Notes under the pieces: model-generated
The model's database searches: none
Told to the model about the DNA's origin: nothing
The model's input: only the letters and a program-made list of their open reading frames with translations
In this document: in pieces, positions 20,979 to 27,346 of the stretch
Numbering within the stretch: position 1 is the stretch's first letter
Layout: each line of letters begins with the position of its first letter
Origin: a virus
DNA: 37,296 nucleotides
Virus record (IMG/VR): IMGVR_UViG_3300044591_001410
Coordinates: 1-37,296 of that record
Reading direction: 5' to 3' (one strand)
Translations under genes and position numbers: made by a program

Positions 20979-21114
20979 GTGAGCAAGTGTCATGCACCGT
21001 GTGACACCTGTCAACAATCTGACCTATGGGGAGAACGCCCCATAAAAGCTGCTCCGGTGTAACGCCCTCGCGCTCCGCGAGTTGACGAATGAAGGTGATG
21101 ATCTGTTGTTCCAT
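20902..21114 (-). CDS. Small protein overlapping RHH-2
   Basis: From ATG 21114 (MEQQIITFIRQLAEREGVTP), 70 residues. The first 33 residues look like a folded helical unit (QLAEREGVTPEQLLWGVLPIGQIVDRC). The remainder overlaps the RHH-2 gene and its operator and looks unstructured, so the real end may be earlier. A TTG start at 21159 would add MDCKCPTP... with a CxC, but ATG 21114 is simpler. Not recognised. Confidence 0.45.
   Translation of the reverse strand: MEQQIITFIRQLAEREGVTPEQLLWGVLPIGQIVDRCHTVHDTCSHEKENQHKRQPPVERSGGEVLVVSQ
20987..21008. promoter_or_regulatory. Operator-like inverted repeat upstream of RHH-2
   Basis: Plus strand GTGTCATGCAC followed by CGTGTGACACC: GTGTCA and TGACAC arms around a TGCACCGTG centre. 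It shares GTGTCATGCAC with the site at 20713-20724. It lies within the upstream overlapping gene, directly before the RHH-2 start. Confidence 0.55.
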
Positions 21115-21138
21115 ATCACCCGCGAAAGTAACAACAGG

Positions 21139-21161
21139 GGTCGGACATTTACAGTCCAACC
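21139..21161. other. Inverted repeat upstream of the 70-codon gene
   Basis: Minus strand reads GGTTGGAC-TGTAAAT-GTCCGACC, an 8-bp stem (one G-U) with a 7-nt loop. It could be an operator or a weak hairpin between the 68-codon gene and the next one. No T-run follows on the minus strand. Confidence 0.4.
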
Positions 21162-21179
21162 CGTCTCATCTTTTTAATA

Positions 21180-21386
21180 TCACGCGGCCTTGGGCGTCCG
21201 CTTGTGAAACGCCTTGCCCCGCCGCTTGTAGACCCCGCGGATTAGCCTTTCTTTGTAGCTGGGGTTATCCTCGTAGAACGCTGCCTTACGCTTGCGCTCC
21301 TTTGCGGCGAACTTCGGGTCAGCGTAGCGGTCGCGGTAGCGTTGCCGCATGTATTCCTTCTGCCGGTCGGGATCTGCGTATGGCAT
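21180..21386 (-). CDS. Small basic protein (MPYADPDRQKEYMRQ type)
   Basis: A 68-residue Arg/Lys-rich protein, MPYADPDRQKEYMRQRYRDR, ending RRGKAFHKRTPKAA. Short basic proteins beginning MPYADP.(R/K)QK.Y are common in phage genomes; a nucleic-acid-binding role is plausible only from charge. A sequence reading GGTATGAGTCAAAACC, a one-insertion relative of the dispersed motif, lies 5 bp upstream of its start. Confidence 0.6.
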   Translation of the reverse strand: MPYADPDRQKEYMRQRYRDRYADPKFAAKERKRKAAFYEDNPSYKERLIRGVYKRRGKAFHKRTPKAA

Positions 21387-21395
21387 GACTGGTAT

Positions 21396-21606
21396 GAGTC
21401 AAAACCAGTTCTAAAGAGCCTGCAATATCTAAAACGTGTGCTAACTGGGTGTGTCAACTTTAAGCCCTTCCCGCTGTTTTACAGAGAGAGAGGCGAGGGT
21501 CGGAATCGAACCGACGCTTCGTGTAACCCCTTCTGTTACAGAGACAAACGACTATTTTCTTGATGCATTGTAGGCATTTTAGTGTAGAACTGGCTGGGTC
21601 AACTCT
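21396..21606. other. attP-like region with integrase arm-type repeats around a tRNA-derived core
   Basis: Three related sequences flank a core directly upstream of the integrase: TAGAACTGGTTTTGACTC on the minus strand (21396-21413), CTAACTGGGTGTGTCAACTT on the plus strand (21441-21460), and TAGAACTGGCTGGGTCAACT on the plus strand (21585-21604). They share AACTGG and a TCAACT-like 3' end, spaced as integrase arm sites usually are. Between them lies a tRNA 3'-half sequence (21492-21540). Nothing else coding is seen in this 228-bp gap. Confidence 0.6.
21492..21540 (-). other. tRNA 3'-portion (T-arm and acceptor strand), probable attP core
   Basis: On the minus strand, GTCGG-TTCGATT-CCGAC forms a perfect T-arm with the consensus TTCGATT loop, followed by CCTCGCC, which would be the acceptor 3' strand. 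Before it is another perfect stem, TGTAAC-AGAAGGG-GTTACA, placed where an anticodon arm would be, but the loop lacks U33 and a normal anticodon, and no D-arm or 5' acceptor strand follows. So this is a fragment, as expected for a phage copy of a tRNA attachment site, and not a functional tRNA. Confidence 0.65.
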
Positions 21607-21614
21607 CACCTCTT

Positions 21615-22769
21615 ATGTCTTCACTCATCATCCTTCCCAACAGTCCCTATTGGATGGCCCGCATGCGGGTCTGGATTTTCTCACAAGACCACCCAGACGG
21701 CGGTTTCTGGCGTCAGACTTGCCGTAGCACAAAGATGCCGCACAAGACAACCCCGCGCAAAACGGCCCAGCGGTATGCCGACGAATTGGAGCGGATCGGG
21801 CGCGAGCTACGCGACCAGATACCGGACGAGGTGTGGATGAAGGCGAGCGTGACGGCCCTCATGCGTGCCGCGGGCGTCAAAGGGTCAACACGCCGCACCA
21901 CATGGGAAAGGGCCGCACAGGGCTATATAGGCGCAAAGACGGCCAAACCTCGCAGCGTTGACTCCTACCGATCCCACTGCCAGCACTTCGCTAATTTCCT
22001 TGGCCAACGGGCGCGGCATGACCTCAAGTCCATAACCCCAGAAGATATAGCGGAGTTCTACCACGCGCTGATTAAGCGCGGGCTATCGGCTCGCAGCGCC
22101 CAGCAGATCACCAAGACCGTCCGCGCCGTCTTCCACCGCGCTCTGCACCTCCGCGAGATCGACGCGAATCCGGCGGCACTGTTCCGCATGAGCGAGGACG
22201 CCACGCCGACGGGTCGGAAGCCGTTTTCGACCCAAGACATCAGCGCCATCCTCGCCGCCGCGGACAAAGAATGGCGCATCGCATGCCTCTTCGGGCTGAA
22301 CTACGGAATGCGCCTTGGAGACGCCATCCATCGCAGCCACGAGGAAATCGAAGGCGACGTCCTCCGGTTCATGCCGGAAAAGAAAAGCCGTCGCGGCAAG
22401 GTCGTCGCGGTGCCATTGATCGGGGAGCTAAACAAGTTGCGGGGCCGCGGCAAGATTACGCCTACGCTCGACGCCATGAGCATCACCGTTGCCTCGCGGC
22501 ACTTCTCGCGCCTACTCGACCGCGCTGGCGTTGCAAGGGTCAAGACCAAGAAGAAAGGCGAAGGTCGCGGGATTACGGACAAGACGTTTCATAGCTGGCG
22601 GCATACGATCAACACTCTCATGGTCGATGCAGGGGTTGATCAGCGCGTGCGGCAACTGGTCTGCGACCACGATTCGACAAAGGTCAGCAACAACTACACT
22701 CATGCTTCGATACAAACTATGGCCGAAGCGATTAGGCGCTCTGTGCCGACGTTAGAACGTAAGGAATAA
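21615..22769 (+). CDS. int: Tyrosine recombinase (phage integrase)
   Basis: A 384-residue protein, MSSLIILPNSPYWMARMRVW. The N-terminal beta segment (arm binding) is followed by a core-binding SAM-like domain (about 95-185, WERAAQGYIGAKTAKPRSVDSYRSHCQHFANFLG) and a catalytic domain. Catalytic residues: R233 in NYGMRLGD, K256/K257 in EKKSRR, H326 and R329 in HSWRH, H352 in CDHDS and nucleophile Y361 in NNYTH. All present, so it should be active. It is the only large plus-strand gene. The start has no Shine-Dalgarno and follows the attP region directly. Its 3' end overlaps the 3' end of the endolysin-like gene by 38 bp (convergent). Confidence 0.95.
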   Translation: MSSLIILPNSPYWMARMRVWIFSQDHPDGGFWRQTCRSTKMPHKTTPRKTAQRYADELERIGRELRDQIPDEVWMKASVTALMRAAGVKGSTRRTTWERAAQGYIGAKTAKPRSVDSYRSHCQHFANFLGQRARHDLKSITPEDIAEFYHALIKRGLSARSAQQITKTVRAVFHRALHLREIDANPAALFRMSEDATPTGRKPFSTQDISAILAAADKEWRIACLFGLNYGMRLGDAIHRSHEEIEGDVLRFMPEKKSRRGKVVAVPLIGELNKLRGRGKITPTLDAMSITVASRHFSRLLDRAGVARVKTKKKGEGRGITDKTFHSWRHTINTLMVDAGVDQRVRQLVCDHDSTKVSNNYTHASIQTMAEAIRRSVPTLERKE

Positions 22770-23307
22770 CCTTCTGCCCGTAGCGATCCATCTCCCCGTA
22801 GACGAGGTTGACGAACGACGGCCACTGCTCTCTGGGAATCGTCTGACAGCCAAGGCTTGAGGTAACGCTGGCAGACGTCGAATTAATGCTGCCCCCGCGG
22901 TGGATGTTTATGGCCACACCTTGCGAGCGGCCAAGCCGCCCGTCCCGCGTGACCGGCAGCGATTCGCTGGGGTTGGCTGGGCGCAGCGCCGGATAAGGAT
23001 TGCCGCGGGAAATGCCGTGCTTCCCTTTCCGGTAATGGTGGACGCCTTCAACAAGTGACGCGATCCCTTTCCGCCAGAACGACGGGTCGGTGTTGCCGTT
23101 GTAAGCAGCGAACGCGGTGGGCGAGATCACTGCGATGCAGTCATCCCATATCCCGCGGTCGTTCTTTTTCGGGTCGCCAAGGGTGCGGAGGTAGTAGCCG
23201 CGGATGCCCACGATAGCGACGGCGTCTTTCACGCCGTGCTTGCGGGCAATCTCCTCGACGTCCTGCGCGGTGATCCGCGGGCGCGTCTTCGGATTAGTTG
23301 CGGGCAT
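22732..23307 (-). CDS. Endolysin-like cell-wall-active protein (L,D-transpeptidase-like SLGCQT motif)
   Basis: A 191-residue product, MPATNPKTRPRITAQDVEEI. The middle GIRGYYLRTLG...NDRGIWDDCIAVISP and the motif GVAINIHRGGSINSTSASVTSSLGCQTIP, ending with QWPSF, match a widespread phage protein group whose SxGCQ segment and INIHRGG strand resemble the catalytic HxxG...SxGC of YkuD-type L,D-transpeptidase folds. The Cys (SLGCQT) would be the nucleophile. I infer a role in cell-wall degradation from its place after two small membrane-associated genes. Another possibility is a wall-modifying enzyme carried in the lysogen. Confidence 0.7.
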   Translation of the reverse strand: MPATNPKTRPRITAQDVEEIARKHGVKDAVAIVGIRGYYLRTLGDPKKNDRGIWDDCIAVISPTAFAAYNGNTDPSFWRKGIASLVEGVHHYRKGKHGISRGNPYPALRPANPSESLPVTRDGRLGRSQGVAINIHRGGSINSTSASVTSSLGCQTIPREQWPSFVNLVYGEMDRYGQKVIPYVLTSAQSA

Positions 23308-23461
23308 CGCGTGCCATCACCAATCCAAAACCCGCGGTTAGCGAAGCGAAAAGCAGTCCCAGATCGGGAAGCTGTCCGGTGGTGAGGAAGTCGCGTCCAG
23401 CACTGCTGGCTGCGGCGATGATAGTGAGGATGCCCAAAAGGGTCGTTTGCCAATTTTTCAT
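23294..23461 (-). CDS. Small holin-like membrane protein, 55 residues
   Basis: MKNWQTTLLGILTIIAAASS, then AGRDFLTTGQLPDLGLLFASLTAGFGLVMARDARN. Two hydrophobic helices (about 6-20 and 33-48) separated by a polar loop. Short proteins opening KNW.TT.LGIL and ending GL.MA(R/K)DA.N are frequent in phage lysis regions. The gene ends 14 bp inside the endolysin-like gene start and begins 4 bp inside the lipoprotein gene end, completing a tight cassette. Confidence 0.65.
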   Translation of the reverse strand: MKNWQTTLLGILTIIAAASSAGRDFLTTGQLPDLGLLFASLTAGFGLVMARDARN

Positions 23462-23595
23462 TTTGTTGATGTCGGTTTTGCCAACGGCATCGAAACCGTC
23501 AGCGATTTGTTAGTGAAGTCGTAGCCAAAGCGGACTTCGGAAAGATTCGCGCAGCCTGTCAGCGCAAAGGCGGCGATGATTAGAAAGAGGCGCAT
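23458..23595 (-). CDS. Small lipoprotein (spanin-like candidate)
   Basis: From ATG 23595 (MRLFLIIAAFALTGCANLSE), 45 residues, a signal peptide with lipobox LTGC (lipidated Cys15) and a short mature part (NLSEVRFGYDFTNKSLTVSM...). Small outer-membrane lipoproteins in lysis cassettes of Gram-negative phages act as o-spanins, hence the proposal; no matching i-spanin is evident. The motif copy i touches the start and no Shine-Dalgarno is seen. Confidence 0.6.
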   Translation of the reverse strand: MRLFLIIAAFALTGCANLSEVRFGYDFTNKSLTVSMPLAKPTSTK

Positions 23596-23596
23596 G

Positions 23597-23610
23597 TTTT
23601 GACTACACCC
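23597..23610 (-). promoter_or_regulatory. Dispersed 13-bp motif, copy i
   Basis: Minus strand reads GGGTGTAGTCAAAA (one change), followed by C and the lipoprotein ATG. It sits where a ribosome-binding site would be. Confidence 0.55.
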
Positions 23611-23626
23611 GCACGCCGGATGGGGG

Positions 23627-23974
23627 TCAAGGGTTTGAGGACAATGCGGTGACGGCCTCCGCGCTGGCCTGCTCAAACGTAGCCGCAGGACTTCCAAAGC
23701 TGGCCGCAGGCGCGGGCAGCGCACCTTCATATTCCGCTTGCGTCAGTTCAATGGCCGCGCCACTCGCCAGCAATCCCTCCACTGCGCTCTTGAATGGCTC
23801 CATGTCGCAATGCAACGATCGGATGGCGATGAGAACATTGCCGCTCTGGTCTTTTGGCGCAGTCGCCAGCGGCTCAATGCTCGTCTCGCCTTGCGGAAAT
23901 CCCCATGCGGCATCCAGCGCAAGGCGCGTCTGCTCGTAGGCGGCTGACTCAACTTGAAAATAGCGCATCTCCAT
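23627..23974 (-). CDS. Small acidic protein after the LamG-like gene
   Basis: From ATG 23974 (MEMRYFQVESAAYEQTRLAL), 115 residues. The ATG overlaps the stop of the LamG-like gene (TAATG). Acidic Ala-rich, with Ala/Pro-rich C-terminus. No family recognised; position suggests a chaperone for, or partner of, the preceding surface proteins. Confidence 0.55.
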   Translation of the reverse strand: MEMRYFQVESAAYEQTRLALDAAWGFPQGETSIEPLATAPKDQSGNVLIAIRSLHCDMEPFKSAVEGLLASGAAIELTQAEYEGALPAPAASFGSPAATFEQASAEAVTALSSNP

Positions 23975-24810
23975 TAGACGTAACTCCACTTGTTATTGAG
24001 GTAGGTCTGCACCATCACGCGCTCATCGGTCGTGAGTGCGCGTGAATACAGGATGACCTCGTAAATCTTGCCGTTGAAATAGAGGTTGTTCGCGTATGCG
24101 GCCAGCGTTGCTGTTTGGTTTTGGCGAACAGCGGGAGAAGCAAGCGACCCTGTAAATGTTGTGTAGGATGTGTTGTCGATCCGCAGTGCGCCAGATGTGC
24201 CGAACGTCCTTGTGAAATTGAAAAGATACTTGTTGGATGCCGACAAAGTTAGATTGCCGCTTGTTTGGTAGGTGCGAAAGCTGCTTGTTGCTCCGATGTA
24301 GCACAAAATTGTTGCCTGCGTTCCAAGCTCAAACAACTGGTCGGTTGTGTTCTGTGAATCAAAACGCATCAGCACTGGATCACCAGTGAACGCATCAGCA
24401 TCGAATAAAATAAACAAAGTGTATTCCGATTTTTCAAAAAGCGCGTTGGAGCCGTTGGTCGCTTGCAGTTGGTCGTTTGATCCGTCGAAATCCAGCCCGC
24501 CGCCAGAAAGAAGCAGCGGTCTATTGTTGGCCGTTCCCTGCGTGTAGTGGAGTGCATTGGGGCTTTTGTCTTCCCATCGGGCCACGGCGTTTCCTGCCGC
24601 CGTCACAAGATTCCCGCCAGTTGTGGCATCGTAGAACGGCCCTTGGCCGTCGAGCCAAAGCGCAAGGTCGGCAAGCTGGGATGGCTCAACAAGGTTGCCG
24701 CGAAAGGCAGCGCCCGCGCCAAGAGGCCAGATGCCTCCGCGAAAAGCGGGAGACGTTGGCGTTGGCACATTGTCCTTGCCGATTACAGAACCGTTCCAGC
24801 GCAGCGCCAT
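23974..24810 (-). CDS. LamG/concanavalin-like surface protein
   Basis: A 278-residue product, MALRWNGSVIGKDNVPTPTS. Two N-terminal Gly-rich motifs are followed by LADLALWLDGQG, then VARWEDKSPNALHYTQ and LDFDGSNDQLQA, then NGKIYEVILYSRALTTDERVMVQTYLNNKW: the well-known order of LamG-like jelly-roll domains (start W.D, core DGSNDxL, end NGxIxEVxxYxRxLTxxE). Likely binds glycans on the virion. Its start overlaps the previous stop (TAATG). Confidence 0.8.
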   Translation of the reverse strand: MALRWNGSVIGKDNVPTPTSPAFRGGIWPLGAGAAFRGNLVEPSQLADLALWLDGQGPFYDATTGGNLVTAAGNAVARWEDKSPNALHYTQGTANNRPLLLSGGGLDFDGSNDQLQATNGSNALFEKSEYTLFILFDADAFTGDPVLMRFDSQNTTDQLFELGTQATILCYIGATSSFRTYQTSGNLTLSASNKYLFNFTRTFGTSGALRIDNTSYTTFTGSLASPAVRQNQTATLAAYANNLYFNGKIYEVILYSRALTTDERVMVQTYLNNKWSYV

Positions 24811-25187
24811 TAGCTGATCTCCTCGTAGGAAACGACAACCTCAAGGTCACTGGCGACTGCCGCCGTTGCTCCGAGCGACGAATCCTCGCGCAGATACAGC
24901 GGGGCGTCTTTGCTCACCACGACCACGGTGGCATCGGCTGGAACGCTGACGGTGGAGGCGATTTTGAAGGCTGTGCCGCCAATATCGTCCTGTGTGTAGT
25001 AGGCCACTGTCACATCGCAGGCGCTTGTGCCGTCCACGTTGGCGACATAGACCGAGTTGACTTTCATCAACTTGCCCGACGAGGCGGCGTTGTTGAGGAT
25101 GGCTGTGGCGTTGGTTGAAGAGAGCGCCGTGCCTGCGGTGTGGCCCGTTATGTTTTTGGTTGCATCGTTGATGTTGGGAGTTGCCAT
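24810..25187 (-). CDS. Beta-rich accessory structural protein
   Basis: A 125-residue protein, MATPNINDATKNITGHTAGT. The pattern TNATAILNNAASSGKLMKVNSVYVANVDGTSACDVTVAYYTQDD followed by VSVPADATVVVVSKDAPLYLREDSSLG is typical of small phage tail or decoration proteins with a beta sandwich. Translation starts from a GACCAAAACT leader without a clear Shine-Dalgarno. Confidence 0.6.
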   Translation of the reverse strand: MATPNINDATKNITGHTAGTALSSTNATAILNNAASSGKLMKVNSVYVANVDGTSACDVTVAYYTQDDIGGTAFKIASTVSVPADATVVVVSKDAPLYLREDSSLGATAAVASDLEVVVSYEEIS

Positions 25188-25205
25188 AGTTTTGGTCTTT
25201 CTAAA

Positions 25206-26564
25206 TTAGTTGAGGACGAAGCCGACTGCGATGGACTGCATGATGGAGGAGCCGCCGCCCGATGCCGCCGCCCACTTCACTCCCAAAGTCTCAGCCGAAT
25301 CGACTGTAAGAACATGGCCGTTCGTGCCGCCCACGGGGAGCCGCGCAACGGTGTCTGCTGCGCTGGCCACGATGAGGTCGCCTTTGGCGTCGAGCAGTGT
25401 TGCAGGGATGCCCGCGCTGACGGTGGAAGACAACTCCCCCGCCGACAGCGAAAGGCCCGATCCGATTTGGATCTCCTCGATGGAGCCTGTGCTGCTGCTT
25501 GTCCTTCCTAAAATTCTTGCGGTGGCTTGCGTGAGGCCGCTGGTGGTGATGGAGCCGCTGGCGGCTGCGCCTGTTACGTCTGCGACAACGTGGGTGTGGG
25601 CATCGACGGGGACAAGAAACCAAGCGTTTGCTCCGATTTGATAGCGGAACGTAAAAGAGCGACCACCATTTGCGGTTGTGCCAAGGCTCGCTAGCTCCGA
25701 ACCGCCTGCACTGTTGACTACGAATATCCTGCCAGAAGCAATGCTTGCACCGCGAATTAACTGAAAAACATCATCCTGCTGGTTGCCAGATGTCGGCAAG
25801 ACAACTTCGGTGTCGCCGCTGTTTGTGGTCGAAAGCTCAATTCTACGCGCCCTGCCAGCGGCAAGGGTGGTTGAAGATGAGGTTAATACTTGACTGGCTG
25901 CGACAAATTTGTCCTGCGCCCCAATATCACTGGGAGCCAGCGCATCCGTCCCGCCTGTGGAGTGGGATGCTTTGTGCGCCGTGGGCGTCCTCGCATCCGA
26001 AAATCTTACATCATCCCCAGCGGCAAAGCTCCCTGCCGATGTGCCGAAAGAACCCGCCTCGACTACGCCGTTTGTGCCTGTTTTGAGTGGGAGGTTGGCG
26101 GTGGTGCCGATGGCTCCCGCGTTCGTGAGGTTGCCGTGGGTGTGGCTGGTTGGGGTGCGGGAGTCACTTGCGTCGTCAAGAGTGATGTTTTTGTTTGGGA
26201 CTGTAATCGTCCGAGTCTGACCGGAAGCAATCGAAGCGGCAGAAAAGGCAATTTCCTTACTGACATCCGCATTGTTTAGGATGCGAAAATTGGCGTCCCG
26301 ATACAAATCGCTGAACGTCCCAGCATATTTCCAATCGTCGAGATTGCCGTTGTTCAGTTCACGCACCCAGATTCCTGCCGGTTTGCGCGAGATGAAGTAT
26401 AGCCCCTCGCCTTTGCGGACAAGGAAGGCGCTGTTCACCGCGGGCGATCCAACCGTAACCGGAAGGTTGCTGTGGTATTCGACTTCGCCATCGATATAGC
26501 TCGTCCCGCCGCCGGAGCCTACGTTGTCCAGCGCGTCAGTAAACGGGTTGTATTTCCAAGCCAT
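25206..26564 (-). CDS. Fibre-like structural protein with collagen- and tail-fibre-type repeats
   Basis: A 452-residue product, MAWKYNPFTDALDNVGSGGG. Repeats like DDASDSRTPTSHTHG, then GDDVRFSDARTPTAHKASHSTGGTDALAPSDIGA are a common phage tail-fibre and base-plate-accessory signature. The C-terminal part AKGDLIVASAADTVARLPVGGTNGHVLTVDSAETLGVKWAA is another widespread phage-fibre ending. Probably a receptor-facing accessory fibre. The next gene upstream ends 3 bp before its start. Confidence 0.75.
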   Translation of the reverse strand: MAWKYNPFTDALDNVGSGGGTSYIDGEVEYHSNLPVTVGSPAVNSAFLVRKGEGLYFISRKPAGIWVRELNNGNLDDWKYAGTFSDLYRDANFRILNNADVSKEIAFSAASIASGQTRTITVPNKNITLDDASDSRTPTSHTHGNLTNAGAIGTTANLPLKTGTNGVVEAGSFGTSAGSFAAGDDVRFSDARTPTAHKASHSTGGTDALAPSDIGAQDKFVAASQVLTSSSTTLAAGRARRIELSTTNSGDTEVVLPTSGNQQDDVFQLIRGASIASGRIFVVNSAGGSELASLGTTANGGRSFTFRYQIGANAWFLVPVDAHTHVVADVTGAAASGSITTSGLTQATARILGRTSSSTGSIEEIQIGSGLSLSAGELSSTVSAGIPATLLDAKGDLIVASAADTVARLPVGGTNGHVLTVDSAETLGVKWAAASGGGSSIMQSIAVGFVLN

Positions 26565-26567
26565 CGC

Positions 26568-26822
26568 TTACGGGTAGGTCAACGTCTGGGTGAGCGGGTT
26601 GCCGTCGCCGTCGTAGGTGAAAGTTTCGGTCAGCACTATGGTTCCGCTTGCTCCACCTTGCTTGTAGACAATTTGAGTTGCATTGCCGGAAGTCCAAGTA
26701 AAGGCGCGGTAGTTCCACGCGGGCTTGTTCTCCGCGAGCAGCGCAGGCTTACCATCCGGCCCCTGCGCGACAAGGACGACGTTGGAGGCAATCTTGTTCC
26801 AGTCTTGGATTTTGACGCTCAT
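26568..26822 (-). CDS. Small structural-type protein
   Basis: An 84-residue product, MSVKIQDWNKIASNVVLVAQ, followed by ATQIVYKQGG, ETFTYDGDGN: small beta protein with a YDGDGNPL turn common in fibre-associated proteins. Start overlaps the end of the putative holin gene (TAAATG). Function unknown. Confidence 0.55.
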   Translation of the reverse strand: MSVKIQDWNKIASNVVLVAQGPDGKPALLAENKPAWNYRAFTWTSGNATQIVYKQGGASGTIVLTETFTYDGDGNPLTQTLTYP

Positions 26823-27158
26823 TTACTTGACCCCTTTCAAAGTGTGATGGACGTCGCGGATCGACTGATCGATCTGGTGCAGCGACTGGTTGAGTTTCTC
26901 CGCGTTGGCATGGCGCTGGTCGCGCTCCTGCTTGAGTTCAACGAGGAAGGAATCACGCGCCTTGTCCAAGTGGTTGATGAAGGCCGGAGCAACCTTGACC
27001 AGCAGCATGATGGCGCTGAACGCGACCAGTCCAAAGCTGCCCAGTTCTGCCACAGTGCGGAGCCAGCCGAAGGACTCCATGACCGGCGTGGCGGTAGCGA
27101 ACACGCCAAAAGTTCCGGCGGTGAGCATTGCGGCGGATGTTTTCAGTTCAAGGATCAT
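26823..27158 (-). CDS. Two-helix membrane protein with C-terminal coiled coil (holin-like)
   Basis: A 111-residue product, MILELKTSAAMLTAGTFGVF. Two hydrophobic spans, residues about 10-32 and 38-58 (ELGSFGLVAFSAIMLLVKVAPAF), followed by a charged helical tail (HLDKARDSFLVELKQERDQRHANAEKLNQSLHQIDQSIRDVHHTLKGVK). This layout suits a holin or a tail-associated membrane protein; lysis genes are 3 kb downstream, so holin is only one option. TAATG overlap with the preceding gene. Confidence 0.55.
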   Translation of the reverse strand: MILELKTSAAMLTAGTFGVFATATPVMESFGWLRTVAELGSFGLVAFSAIMLLVKVAPAFINHLDKARDSFLVELKQERDQRHANAEKLNQSLHQIDQSIRDVHHTLKGVK

Positions 27159-27334
27159 TAGACGGGATGATGATCGACAGTTTTTGGTTCGCGCTGCTTG
27201 TCGTATTGCTCGTTGTAAATGCGCTGGATCTCGCTGTTGATGTGAGCAATGACAGGAGCAACGACGGCATAAGGCCCGTTAGCCAAGCATCCGCTGATGA
27301 CTTTGAGATGATCTTCTGTGAGGTTGATAGACAT
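27158..27334 (-). CDS. 58-residue protein between tail fibre and holin-like gene
   Basis: MSINLTEDHLKVISGCLANG, then PYAVVAPVIAHINSEIQRIYNEQYDKQ, ending KTVDHHPV. A helical small protein starting 12 bp downstream of the tail-fibre stop and ending in TAATG with the holin-like gene. No family recognised. Confidence 0.55.
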   Translation of the reverse strand: MSINLTEDHLKVISGCLANGPYAVVAPVIAHINSEIQRIYNEQYDKQREPKTVDHHPV

Positions 27335-27346
27335 TGGCTTTGCTTT

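Noticed and set aside
21492-21540. A functional tRNA gene upstream of the integrase
   Set aside because: Only T-arm, an acceptor 3' strand and an anticodon-like stem with an aberrant loop are present. There is no D-arm or 5' acceptor strand, so it is treated as an attachment-site fragment.
21560-21588. Integrase promoter TTGATG / TGTAGA with 17-bp spacing
   Set aside because: The -10 candidate matches only three of six consensus positions, and it overlaps an arm-type repeat; too weak to list.
24477-25118. Plus-strand 213-codon frame opposite the LamG-like and beta-protein genes
   Set aside because: It crosses the borders of two well-supported minus-strand genes, and its translation shows no domain pattern.
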